Assembly (NCBI RefSeq): GCF_001274775.1
Contig: NZ_LGUE01000008.1
Span: 425,535 to 489,534, forward strand
Reading direction: 5' to 3'
DNA from: Rossellomorea marisflavi
GTDB taxonomy: Bacteria; Bacillota; Bacilli; Bacillales; Bacillaceae_B
DNA length: 64,000 nt
The notes beneath the pieces are model-generated. The model made no database searches and was not told the origin of the DNA. It worked only from the letters and a program-made list of their open reading frames with translations. The translations under genes and the position numbers were made by a program. Positions 35,519 to 43,231 of the stretch are shown here, in pieces (within the stretch, counting starts at the first letter, position 1; each line of letters starts with the position of its first letter).

Positions 35519-35562
35519 GGGGCGGTTCCGATGCGCCATTTTTGTCGCATCGGAACCGCCCC
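35519..35562 (-). terminator. Strong 17-bp hairpin between arsO and arsR
   Basis: GGGGCGGTTCCGATGCG pairs perfectly with its complement around a ten-base loop. After it, on the minus strand, come CTATGCGTTATTTTTTAT, a weak T-tract. It probably ends the marR-arsN-arsO transcript before the arsR promoter. Confidence 0.65.
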
Positions 35563-35585
35563 CCCGTGTTTTAGTGTTCCATCAC

Positions 35586-36887
35586 TCAGCTACAGGAGGT
35601 TGATGCACTGCAGGAGGAAGATGTTGTGGTCGGTTTTGAAAAGGTCACACTGCATACGCCGGTTTCAGGCAGTTCCAGCTCCACTTTCGAGGCGGCCTCT
35701 TCGTCTTGGCTTATGTGTGCCACCACAGACCGTACTTGTTCATACCCGGTTGCCATGAGGAATGTAGGGGCCCGGCCATAGCTCTTGGCTCCGACAATGT
35801 AGAAGTTTTTTTCCGGCTGACTGAGTTCCTTCTCACCATGCGGTCTTACCGTCCCGCAGCTGTGGACATTCGGATCAATGAGAGGAGCGAGGGCTTTCAC
35901 ACTTTCTGTCGCTTCATCGATCGCCGTCCGCAGTTCGCTGAAAATGGTGCGGTCCGGACGATTGCCCGTATTGACGATCATTTCATCCACTCCTTTGATT
36001 TCAGTTGTGGCATTCTTGATGATCAACGTTCCATTTTCAGCAGACATCACTTGCTCGATCTTGAATCCTTCATATACTTGGACGATGCCGGAATCGACGA
36101 GGCGATGGATGCGGCTCCCGAGTTCTCCCCTGGCAGCAAGAGCGTCTTTCTCCTCACCACCGTAAGCCTCACTGACGCTTTTCTTACGGATTATCCAGAC
36201 AATTCCCGTTTCAGGGTATGCTTCTTTCAGTGTTGCCAGTTCAAGGAGGGCATTAATGGCGGAGTGCCCGCTCCCGACAACAGCCACATTTTTTCCGGAA
36301 TAACGTTCACGATGTTTCCCCGTCACATCCGGCATGCCATAGAATGATCGTTCGTTGGCATGTCGCTCACCGGAAAGCCAGACACCATCTGAATTGGCCG
36401 GGTTCGGGTTCCCCCAAGTCCCCGTAGCATCGATGACGGCCTGCGCTTCAACCTTGGAGACTTCCCCGTCCCGCTCGACGTAGAGGACAAACGGGACTTC
36501 GTCACGGCCTGCGGTCTTCATCTTATCGCGATCTTTCTTGCTGATCGACAAGACCTTTGCATTCAGTTCAAGATGAGGCTTTATTTCAACGGTCTCAGAA
36601 AGGGGGAGGAGGTAGTCATCGACCAGCTCCCGGCCTGTCGGCAGCGCTTCCAGATCCGGCTCTTGCCACCCTTGGCGTTTCAACAACTCCACTGATTTTT
36701 TATCCATGTTATACCTCCAAGGTGAGAAGAGGCGGATATGTTCCCACGTCTTGATATTCGCTCCGACCGCTTCTCCTGCTTCAAATAGGACAAACGGTTG
36801 ACCGTAACTGATAAGATGAGCGGCAGCTGCCAATCCGACTGGTCCCGCTCCGGTGATGGCAATTGGTAATTGAGGTGATTGGTTCAT
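35586..36887 (-). CDS. arsO: ArsO-like FAD/NAD(P)-binding oxidoreductase with Cys/Ser-rich tail
   Basis: A 433-residue flavoprotein. The FAD-binding Rossmann motif GAGPVGLAAAAHL is at residues 13-25, a second dinucleotide motif VAVVGSGHSAINAL near 200 binds NAD(P)H, and an ATG-type motif VIDATGTW lies near 150. Overall it resembles class B flavin monooxygenases found in ars clusters as ArsO. The last 25 residues read GVCSVTF then a Thr/Ser run with three more cysteines, a possible arsenite-binding tail. The start overlaps the arsN stop by four bases. The symbol is assigned by context and family likeness; the reaction is unproven. Confidence 0.65.
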   Translation of the reverse strand: MNQSPQLPIAITGAGPVGLAAAAHLISYGQPFVLFEAGEAVGANIKTWEHIRLFSPWRYNMDKKSVELLKRQGWQEPDLEALPTGRELVDDYLLPLSETVEIKPHLELNAKVLSISKKDRDKMKTAGRDEVPFVLYVERDGEVSKVEAQAVIDATGTWGNPNPANSDGVWLSGERHANERSFYGMPDVTGKHRERYSGKNVAVVGSGHSAINALLELATLKEAYPETGIVWIIRKKSVSEAYGGEEKDALAARGELGSRIHRLVDSGIVQVYEGFKIEQVMSAENGTLIIKNATTEIKGVDEMIVNTGNRPDRTIFSELRTAIDEATESVKALAPLIDPNVHSCGTVRPHGEKELSQPEKNFYIVGAKSYGRAPTFLMATGYEQVRSVVAHISQDEEAASKVELELPETGVCSVTFSKPTTTSSSCSASTSCS

Positions 36888-37393
36888 GATTCTCTCTCCT
36901 TTTGGTTAGTTGGTAGAATTTTTTCCATGATCATGACATCGACATATGTTCCATCCAGTATTCCTTGATCCTTAAAGATTCCCACTTCCCGGTATCCACG
37001 TTTCCTGTAGAGCCCTTGCCCAAGGGTATTAAACGGGAAGGTGAAGAGGACGAGTTTGTGAAACTGATTTTTGGCCGCTTCCTCCTCCAGGTTCCTCAGA
37101 AGCTGCCCGCCGATCCCTTGCCCTCTTGCTCCCCGCCTGATATAAACCGACAACTCGCCCACACCGGCGTACGCCGCTCGCGGACTGTACGGTTGAATAC
37201 TTGCATATCCGTTGATTCCACCCATTCCTTCAGAAACCAGTACGATGTATCGACCCGTATGACTTTGAAACCATTGGTTTATGTAGACTGCGTCTTTTTG
37301 ATCCGTTTCCAGCGTGGCAATCCGGTCTTCAATCCCCTCGTTGTATATCGACAGGATCGCTGGCAGGTCCTTTTCTGTAGCATGACGAATCAT
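36884..37393 (-). CDS. arsN: ArsN-type GNAT acetyltransferase (arsinothricin/phosphinothricin acetyltransferase-like)
   Basis: A 169-residue GNAT enzyme from the ATG at 37391-37393 with GGAGGTGG upstream; a longer frame opens nine codons earlier without a site. It has the phosphinothricin-acetyltransferase layout: MIRHATEKDLPAILSIYNEGI at the start, ATLETD, GYASIQPYSPRAAYAGVGELSVYI, and the acetyl-CoA loop RRGARGQGIGGQLL, then GLYRKRGYREVG. Family members found in ars clusters (ArsN1) inactivate the natural antibiotic arsinothricin by N-acetylation. It is coupled to arsO and follows a MarR gene. Phosphinothricin or another amine substrate remains possible. Confidence 0.78.
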   Translation of the reverse strand: MIRHATEKDLPAILSIYNEGIEDRIATLETDQKDAVYINQWFQSHTGRYIVLVSEGMGGINGYASIQPYSPRAAYAGVGELSVYIRRGARGQGIGGQLLRNLEEEAAKNQFHKLVLFTFPFNTLGQGLYRKRGYREVGIFKDQGILDGTYVDVMIMEKILPTNQKERES

Positions 37394-37423
37394 TCCACCA
37401 CCTCCATTTGAATTAGTCATTTA

Positions 37424-37436
37424 TTGACTTTATCAA
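37424..37436 (-). promoter_or_regulatory. Second MarR-type operator, before arsN
   Basis: TTGACTTTATCAA lies between marR and arsN. It differs at one of 13 positions from TTGACTTAATCAA, the minus-strand reading of the centre of the palindrome at 37954-37974 before marR. Binding of both by the encoded MarR protein is inferred. Confidence 0.6.
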
Positions 37437-37465
37437 ATACAGGTCCGAAAGCAACACCACTCCCA

Positions 37466-37921
37466 TCAAGTGGCGCAGCTCCCATTTCCTCCGTTCTGGC
37501 GCATAGCCGAGAGGAGGAGACTCATACTTTCCATGACCTGATCATGTTTAGCCGGCTCTATGAACTGAAAAATATTCCCGATGTATTGGAGCATCTGACC
37601 AGCAATTTCGTCCGCTTTCTCTTCACCTGTATCTGTCAGGGCAAGGAGCACGTAGCGCCGGTCTTTTGGATCGGCTGTCCGGGAGAGGAGCTCCATTTCT
37701 ACAAGCTTGTTTACTTGTTTGCTTAGCATACCCGTATCCATCACCAGCTTTTGAGCCAGCGTTTGAAGGGAGATAGCAGGACTTTTTTGAAGCTCATACA
37801 CAATATGACTTTGCGTTACCGTGATCCCGCAGCAGTCGGATCCATCTCGCTGCAATAATCCGAAATCCCTGACAAGCTGCTGAAGCATTTCGCGCATCTC
37901 ACTCTGCTTTTCTTTATTCAT
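37466..37921 (-). CDS. MarR-family regulator with vicinal cysteines, probable sensor for arsN-arsO
   Basis: A 151-residue MarR-type regulator. The N-terminal helix carries GSDCCGITVTQSH with vicinal Cys30-Cys31. The HTH follows (about 50-85, ISLQTLAQKLVMDTGMLSKQVNKLVEMELLSR) with the DPKDRRYVLLALTDTG wing, and another cysteine, Cys149, lies two residues from the end. Cysteines at both ends of the dimer helices suggest a trivalent metalloid or thiol-reactive sensor. GGAAGTG precedes the ATG. It is followed by arsN and arsO on the same strand, and operators are visible before marR and before arsN. Confidence 0.82.
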   Translation of the reverse strand: MNKEKQSEMREMLQQLVRDFGLLQRDGSDCCGITVTQSHIVYELQKSPAISLQTLAQKLVMDTGMLSKQVNKLVEMELLSRTADPKDRRYVLLALTDTGEEKADEIAGQMLQYIGNIFQFIEPAKHDQVMESMSLLLSAMRQNGGNGSCAT

Positions 37922-37953
37922 AGAATCACTTCCTTACTTACATGATAATACCA

Positions 37954-37974
37954 ATAGTTGATTAAGTCAACTAT
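37954..37974 (-). promoter_or_regulatory. MarR operator overlapping the marR promoter
   Basis: ATAGTTGA-N5-TCAACTAT, a perfect 8-bp inverted repeat. On the minus strand it contains TTGACT, which with TATCAT 17 bases on gives a good sigma-A promoter for marR, so bound repressor would block it. Confidence 0.7.
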
Positions 37975-38057
37975 AATTCTTATTCTTTCCGCTTTTTTGA
38001 AAATAGTCTACTATTAAAACGAGACACGATCATAGTTTTCAAGAAAGGACGGCGGCA

Positions 38058-38492
38058 ATGTCATCACTAACGATTCTTACCAAAGAAAAACTGACTGATT
38101 GCATCCACCTGTACGTCGACGTATTCAATTCTCCACCCTGGAACGAAACATGGACCGTGGGGTCGGCAGAGGAACGGCTGTCAGACCTCGTGAGCACACC
38201 GAAATTCCGCGGTTATACCCTGCACATTGATGGAAAGCCCGCCGGCTTCATTGCAGGTAATGCCAAAAGGACATCAAAAGGGATGACCTTCTATATCGCA
38301 GAGCTTTGCGTCGACCCATCCATACAGGGAAAAGGAATTGGATCCACACTCCTCTCTCACTTGGAAAAGGAACTGAACCGTGAAGGAATTCAGTCGATCT
38401 ATCTTCTCACCTCGCCGGGATCTCCTGCGGAAGGTTTTTATGAACGGCACTCCTTCACAAAGAATGACAACAGGATTATCATGCATAAATGA
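38058..38492 (+). CDS. GNAT-family N-acetyltransferase
   Basis: A 144-residue acetyltransferase with the acetyl-CoA loop PSIQGKGIGSTLLSHLEKEL near residue 95 and the C-terminal LLTSPGSPAEGFYERHSF block. The N-terminal CIHLYVDVFNSPPWNETWT resembles the aminoglycoside 6'-acetyltransferase-like group, but no substrate can be claimed. AAAGGACGG precedes the ATG. It is transcribed divergently from the arsenic MarR gene. A parS site follows within four bases of its stop codon. Confidence 0.82.
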   Translation: MSSLTILTKEKLTDCIHLYVDVFNSPPWNETWTVGSAEERLSDLVSTPKFRGYTLHIDGKPAGFIAGNAKRTSKGMTFYIAELCVDPSIQGKGIGSTLLSHLEKELNREGIQSIYLLTSPGSPAEGFYERHSFTKNDNRIIMHK

Positions 38493-38495
38493 AAG

Positions 38496-38511
38496 CGTTT
38501 CACGTGAAACA
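38496..38511. promoter_or_regulatory. parS site (ParB/Spo0J binding, chromosome segregation)
   Basis: CGTTTCACGTGAAACA matches the Bacillus parS consensus TGTTNCACGTGAAACA at 15 of 16 positions, including the perfect 14-bp palindrome GTTTCACGTGAAAC at 38497-38510. It is intergenic, between a GNAT stop and a terminator. Spo0J loads here and recruits SMC in B. subtilis. Most known parS sites lie in the origin-proximal part of the chromosome. Confidence 0.85.
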
Positions 38512-38516
38512 ATAAA

Positions 38517-38550
38517 GCCTGGGAATGCTTATATTCAAGCATTCCCAGGC
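38517..38550. terminator. Terminator shared by the GNAT gene and a small membrane-peptide gene
   Basis: GCCTGGGAATGCTT pairs perfectly with AAGCATTCCCAGGC around a six-base loop, with TTTATTGTTT on the minus-strand side and AATTTAT on the other. Confidence 0.88.
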
Positions 38551-38556
38551 AATTTA

Positions 38557-38652
38557 TCAATTCAGCACGTTACCCGTGATATACATCGTGATCAGACCGC
38601 CGAAAATAAAGAACAATAAGATCATACCCAAAATGATCCAAAATTTCTTCAT
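38557..38652 (-). CDS. 31-residue single-pass membrane peptide
   Basis: A small frame encoding MKKFWIILGMILLFFIFGGL and then ITMYITGNVLN: a basic start, one strongly hydrophobic helix and a short tail. Support for expression comes from an ATG with GAAGGG ten bases upstream, a stop only seven bases before a strong minus-strand terminator, and no overlapping larger gene. It fits the many small hydrophobic peptides of Bacillus, but the function is unknown. It could be a membrane regulator or a toxin-like peptide. Confidence 0.65.
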   Translation of the reverse strand: MKKFWIILGMILLFFIFGGLITMYITGNVLN

Positions 38653-38751
38653 GTATAACCAACCCTTCATGGATATTGATACGCCCATTGTAACACAACA
38701 GGCTTAAAAACAACCCTCTCCGGATGCGTCCAAATGTGACAGAATCAGGGC

Positions 38752-41202
38752 TTATTCGTTCAATTCTTCTGTCAGCTTCCGTCCCCCGATGCGGTAGGCA
38801 AGTGGGGTGAATATGATCAGGGTCGTCACCACCATCGTGAGGACGATCCCTCCTATGATGCCGTAGTCAATGGCCAGCGGTCCCGGATCAATGATATTGA
38901 TGATATAGGAGATGACGGCTCCAACCACGATACCAAGACTTATTCCGATCAAGATATATAATAGCACCTGTGTGAGGATCACACTGATGATTCCTTTCCT
39001 GGTAAGTGACAGGGTCCTTAATATGGCAAACTCCTTACGCTTCGAATGAATATTGTTCAATAGGGTGTTGAAGACGCCGATTGTGACGCTCAGAAGCATC
39101 ACGCCAAGGAAGATGATGAAGATGGACCAGCGCTGTTGGAACATTTCATTTGATTCTTTAACAGACTGCCCGTACGAGTGGACCTGCAGTTCCGGAAACT
39201 CCCCCTTCAATGATTCCAGTTGCCCTGGGACCCCTCCACTGACGAACATCCTCGCAAATCCTGCGTCACTGAACGTATCGTCCTTCCAATCCACCAGGAT
39301 ATCCGTATCAAAAAACTCACCTTCGATGGCGGCTACCTTTAAAGGCTTCAACGGAACATAGTCCTCCAAATCATTCGAGAATGTTTCCAATTGAAGGCGG
39401 TCCCCCGCTTTCAAATCATGCTTCTTGGCAAAAGGTTCAGAGACAATCACACCGTCCTCATCACTGGATGATTCATCGATGAATCCTTGCTTCACCATCC
39501 CATCCAGATCACCCCTCAGGACCGTCACGTCCAAGCGGGAATCCCCTTCCATAAGGGCGGCCCCTGTATAGGTACTGATGAAGCTTGCTTCAGAACCAGG
39601 CATTTTTTCTTCGACTGATTCCTTCAGTTTGAATGGATCAAGGGATGTCGACTCCAGTCTTGACTGCAACACGACTTCCGTCGGAAACTGGCTCTTTAGA
39701 TACAGGGCTTCATTGTTCTGGATCGTCGTCAGCATGACGGATCCAAATACGGCAATGATCATCATCATGCTCACCGTCAGGATCACGAATGTATTTTTCT
39801 TCACCTGGGGAATGACATTCCGGATTGCGACGTAGGAGGCATTTCCGGCTATTCTCCTCAGGAAGGGCGCGCCCTTCTTCAGGATCGGTGAGAGATAGAG
39901 TGGGAACAGGACGAAAATGGAAAGGGTGAAAATTGTCGCGGCAGCAAGCACGCTCAACACCTGATTCTCCTCATCCACCGCCACCAGTTTTCCGAATACC
40001 AACACGACGATGCTCATGATGAGCAGGGCCCTGCCTATGACCCTCCTCCCCTTGGTGGAGAACGAGAGCTCCTCATTCTCCTGCATGACCTTCAATGGTA
40101 GGGTCTTCCCGTTTTTAATGGCCGGGATCAGAAGGAACAACTGGATCAGGAAGGCACATGCCACAGTCACCCACAGGGTGGTGCCGGTATGGAAGTCTCC
40201 ACGTGCCACAGCTATGCCCATCCAATCCTGGAGGAATCCCTGGACGTAGCGCTGACTGAGGTAAGCGAGCCCCACGCCAAGGAAGGCACCTGTTGCCGTG
40301 ATGACACTGCTTTGAATGAAGATGATTCCGAAAAGCTGCTTCGCGGTTGCGCCGATCGACCTCATGATGGCAAACTGCTGTTTATATTTGTATAAGAACG
40401 TTTCAAAGTTCGAGATGATCAGGAGTGAAGTCACGATCAGGACGAAGAAGCTAAGGACATAAATAAAGATGGAGAGGGATGATAGATTCGCTGTCAGATA
40501 CGGGTTCTCTTCTGCCAGTTCGACGCGGAGTCCCTCATCCAATCCCTTGATTTGCGTCGCAAGCTTGAGATTGTCTGTTCCTGCTGCCGTCTTCACCAGT
40601 ACATAGGTGGCTTCGATGTCCCCACCCATGAAGCGCTTCACGTCATCATAAGAGAGAATCAGGATATCGGGCACCACCCCAGTGCCCGTATTGTCCTTGA
40701 ACGTCTCAATCAAGGAAAGGGTCTTCCCTTCCACCGTCAACTCATCCCCTACTCCCACTCCTAGGGCCTTGGCAAGGGACTCATTAATGATGATCTCACC
40801 TTCCCCCACCTCTTTGTTGAAATGATAGCGGCTCTTGACCAGCTCATCGGTACCGACCCCGAGACTGTACGTAGGGGCTTCCCCTCCGAATGAAGAAAGG
40901 GCGAGCTGGGAGATGAGGACATTGGACGTCTCTTCTACACCTTCCATTGCGGTCAGCCGGTCAAGGAAATCCTGATCGATGAACCCGTTATCAGCGGTAT
41001 CATATCCGACAGACAGATCCATCGTCCCGAACATTTCCGTGACTTCATCCTTCACCGTCTGCTTGGCATTCATGGCGAACAGCATCATGGTGAGAACGAG
41101 GGAGATGGAGAGACAGACGCTCAGGATCGAAGACAGGGTGATGAACGGATTTGCCCTCAGGAAGCGCATGGAGGTGGCGAAGATCGTCTTCATGCCCCTC
41201 AT
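38752..41202 (-). CDS. ABC transporter permease, FtsX/MacB-type with duplicated domain
   Basis: An 816-residue permease with two FtsX-like units: a TM near residues 20-40, a MacB-type extracytoplasmic domain (about 45-245), three helices (about 250-375), a helix pair near 400-445, then a second unit with TM near 475-495, another extracytoplasmic domain (about 505-690) and three helices (about 700-800). It ends in RIGGRKLTEELNE. Such permeases act by mechanotransmission, exporting peptides, lipoproteins or antibiotics rather than importing. The ATG overlaps the ATPase stop by four bases (ATGA). The substrate is unknown; no peptide gene is seen nearby. Confidence 0.88.
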   Translation of the reverse strand: MRGMKTIFATSMRFLRANPFITLSSILSVCLSISLVLTMMLFAMNAKQTVKDEVTEMFGTMDLSVGYDTADNGFIDQDFLDRLTAMEGVEETSNVLISQLALSSFGGEAPTYSLGVGTDELVKSRYHFNKEVGEGEIIINESLAKALGVGVGDELTVEGKTLSLIETFKDNTGTGVVPDILILSYDDVKRFMGGDIEATYVLVKTAAGTDNLKLATQIKGLDEGLRVELAEENPYLTANLSSLSIFIYVLSFFVLIVTSLLIISNFETFLYKYKQQFAIMRSIGATAKQLFGIIFIQSSVITATGAFLGVGLAYLSQRYVQGFLQDWMGIAVARGDFHTGTTLWVTVACAFLIQLFLLIPAIKNGKTLPLKVMQENEELSFSTKGRRVIGRALLIMSIVVLVFGKLVAVDEENQVLSVLAAATIFTLSIFVLFPLYLSPILKKGAPFLRRIAGNASYVAIRNVIPQVKKNTFVILTVSMMMIIAVFGSVMLTTIQNNEALYLKSQFPTEVVLQSRLESTSLDPFKLKESVEEKMPGSEASFISTYTGAALMEGDSRLDVTVLRGDLDGMVKQGFIDESSSDEDGVIVSEPFAKKHDLKAGDRLQLETFSNDLEDYVPLKPLKVAAIEGEFFDTDILVDWKDDTFSDAGFARMFVSGGVPGQLESLKGEFPELQVHSYGQSVKESNEMFQQRWSIFIIFLGVMLLSVTIGVFNTLLNNIHSKRKEFAILRTLSLTRKGIISVILTQVLLYILIGISLGIVVGAVISYIINIIDPGPLAIDYGIIGGIVLTMVVTTLIIFTPLAYRIGGRKLTEELNE

Positions 41203-41954
41203 TGACGTAGCTCCATGATCATCTGGAATTTCTTCAGGATGGCTGAAAGGTCGCCACTCCCTTTACACCGGTGCTCATCCACGATCTGACCATCATGGAA
41301 GAAGAGGACCCGGTCCCCATAGGTGGCCACATTCGGATCATGGGTGACCACGATGACGCTTTTTTGGAATGTTTCTTTCAGTTCGACCAGCATATGTAAG
41401 ATATCCCTGCTTGTATTGAAGTCCAGGTTGCCCGTCAGTTCGTCTGCAAGGATGATGGGTGGCGATGTGACCAGGGCACGCCCGATGGCCACGCGCTGTT
41501 GCTGCCCTCCGGATAGCTCGACCGGCCTGTGCTTACGCCAATCCGAAAGCTGCACGAGACTCAGCATCTCATCCACCTTTTGCTTCACTATGTTCTTCTC
41601 CATGCCTTTCAACACCAAGGGCAGACCGATATTTTCTTCAACAGTGAGGTCCTTTAGAAGGTTAAATGACTGGAAGATGAACCCGATGTGATCGCGACGG
41701 TAGAGGGTGGCATCCGGTTCCTTGAAAAATCGGGTTTTCTCTTCTCCGTTCAGCATGATGGAACCTCCACTCGGCTCATCCAGTGCCCCGAGGATATTCA
41801 GGAGCGTACTCTTTCCGGATCCGCTTGTGCCCATGATGGTCAGCATCTCCCCCTGCTCCAGGGAAAATGATACCCCCCTCAGGGCGTTCACCTCGTGACC
41901 TGCACCTTGGTACTTCTTATGTAAATTGCTGATTTCCAATACCGATTGACTCAT
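41199..41954 (-). CDS. ABC transporter ATP-binding protein, LolD/MacB type
   Basis: A 251-residue ATPase partner of the FtsX-like permease. Walker A is GTSGSGKST (about residues 42-50), Q-loop [21 protein letters not shown], signature LSGGQQQR, Walker [13 protein letters not shown] and switch His in VTHD. The [10 protein letters not shown] and GNLD wording is typical of the MacB/LolD/YknY group. GAGGTGG precedes the ATG. A 16-base palindrome (41989-42004) lies 35 bases upstream in the promoter region. Confidence 0.93.
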   Translation of the reverse strand: MSQSVLEISNLHKKYQGAGHEVNALRGVSFSLEQGEMLTIMGTSGSGKSTLLNILGALDEPSGGSIMLNGEEKTRFFKEPDATLYRRDHIGFIFQSFNLLKDLTVEENIGLPLVLKGMEKNIVKQKVDEMLSLVQLSDWRKHRPVELSGGQQQRVAIGRALVTSPPIILADELTGNLDFNTSRDILHMLVELKETFQKSVIVVTHDPNVATYGDRVLFFHDGQIVDEHRCKGSGDLSAILKKFQMIMELRQ

Positions 41955-41988
41955 GAGCCACCTCGTTTAAGATAATCTATCCATTATT

Positions 41989-42004
41989 GTTGTAATTTTA
42001 CAAC
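41989..42004. promoter_or_regulatory. Palindrome GTTGTAA-TT-TTACAAC before the ABC exporter operon
   Basis: A perfect 7-bp inverted repeat with a two-base spacer, placed where the promoter of the ATPase-permease operon must lie. It probably binds a repressor encoded elsewhere, because no regulator gene is adjacent to this operon on its upstream side. Confidence 0.5.
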
Positions 42005-42030
42005 CAGTGGTCACTTCCTGCAAATTTTAA

Positions 42031-42069
42031 ATAAAAAAGTCCAGTGGCATCTAAAAGCCACAGGACCTT
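42031..42069 (-). terminator. Terminator after the 42.1-kb membrane-protein gene
   Basis: AAGTCC and GTGGC pair with GCCAC and GGACCTT around an eight-base loop with one bulge; on the minus strand TTTTTTATTT follows. Confidence 0.8.
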
Positions 42070-42077
42070 GAGGGTCA

Positions 42078-42551
42078 TCAATCGATATGCTTTCTCTTTG
42101 TGATGGTCTCCTGAGCGAGCTGAAATCCATAAATCAGGAGAGACTTCAGAAAGAAAACGGCATACACTTGGTACTCATTCAATCTGACATATGAAAATAT
42201 CCCATGCTTCTTCAAGAATTTTGAGAATGGATAAATGAAGAAAAGGTCGGTCACAAAGTTCGTCAGCAGATACTTAATGAAATTGCCGTAAGAGAACTTA
42301 AGGATCCAGATCGTCCCGATAAGGAACTGCCCCCATATGAGGGGTGTCTCCCCATTTGCTTTAGGAAACAGCCTCTCATAGAACCACCACCATTTCCTCT
42401 TCTCGGCCAGGACCCCTTCCAGCCGGATGAACAGACAGATGAACAGACTCGCCAGTCCGTATCGTTTAACGGTTTCCTTCCCAAGGAATGGAGCCGAAAG
42501 CCACGGAACCAATAAGATCAACCACAACAAGAGTCTTGGATGCTTCGTCAT
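42078..42551 (-). CDS. Polytopic membrane protein of unknown function
   Basis: A 157-residue protein. The ATG at 42549-42551 is used, with GAGGAGG upstream and a TTG one codon earlier as the alternative. Four to five hydrophobic helices (about 7-22, 30-45, 73-90, 97-112, 130-147) are separated by basic loops (EKRKWWWFYERLF). It looks like the small uncharacterised membrane proteins common in spore-forming bacilli. It stands alone between the ABC exporter and the YtrA-type cassette, with its own terminator. Confidence 0.65.
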   Translation of the reverse strand: MTKHPRLLLWLILLVPWLSAPFLGKETVKRYGLASLFICLFIRLEGVLAEKRKWWWFYERLFPKANGETPLIWGQFLIGTIWILKFSYGNFIKYLLTNFVTDLFFIYPFSKFLKKHGIFSYVRLNEYQVYAVFFLKSLLIYGFQLAQETITKRKHID

Positions 42552-42622
42552 CAATACGCCCTCCTCAATGAATCTTCAAGCGTATTGTCTCCATGAAGCA
42601 GGATTAATATGAGAGGCTGCGA

Positions 42623-43231
42623 TTAAAATACTTTTTTCTCATAAATGCGGATCGACAGGACCCACGAGAGCGCGAAGATCGCCAGGACCGCCACACAGAC
42701 AATCAGATAGGGGGCGGTACTTTGCAGGGAGACCAGCGTCCCGACAGATTCCCTTATGATGTCATTCAAATTGGGGATGAACACATTCACGACGGCAAAG
42801 TAAGTCGCGAACAGGACAAGTGAGGCTATCATCAGATACTTGGATGCAAACCGGTAAGCAAACGGGAGCATGAAGGAAAGGGACAGGAGGGACAGCATCG
42901 TCATGAAGACGATCCCTTGCCATTCCATGATCCTGCCGTGAATGATCAGACTCCCTAAAAATAGCAGGATGGTGATGGCAACCGTATAGATTAGGACGCT
43001 GAGATACTTGGAACTGACGATTTCCTTACGGGTGAACGGAAGGGAATTCAGAAGGAGATTGATCGTCGGCTTCTCATCATTCCCAAAGGTCGACATCGAT
43101 AGGACCAGGATGAAGACAAGCCCCACCCAGATCGGCGGAGCCCCCAGGACAAGATAGAGGACCAAGACGCCCAAAAGGATGACCAGGATATTTCGATGGA
43201 GCATGAAGTCCTTACGAATTAACTGAAGCAT
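42623..43231 (-). CDS. ABC-2 type transporter permease
   Basis: A 202-residue membrane protein from the ATG at 43229-43231, which follows AAAGGGG. The longer frame to 43327 reads back into the ATPase gene out of frame and is not real. Six hydrophobic segments are visible: about 15-35, 60-80 (overlapping FTRKEIVSSKYLS), 88-105, 115-135, 150-170 and 175-195. The NSLPFTRKEIVSSKY motif is typical of ABC-2 permeases paired with YtrB/BcrA-type ATPases. Its start lies 20 bases inside the end of the ATPase gene, so it is translationally coupled. Confidence 0.85.
   Translation of the reverse strand: MLQLIRKDFMLHRNILVILLGVLVLYLVLGAPPIWVGLVFILVLSMSTFGNDEKPTINLLLNSLPFTRKEIVSSKYLSVLIYTVAITILLFLGSLIIHGRIMEWQGIVFMTMLSLLSLSFMLPFAYRFASKYLMIASLVLFATYFAVVNVFIPNLNDIIRESVGTLVSLQSTAPYLIVCVAVLAIFALSWVLSIRIYEKKVF

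Noticed and set aside
38493-38507. cre-like TGAAAGCGTTTCA
   Set aside because: It does not fit the asymmetric WTGNAARCGNWWWCA consensus at the 3' end, and is better explained as the left flank of the parS palindrome.
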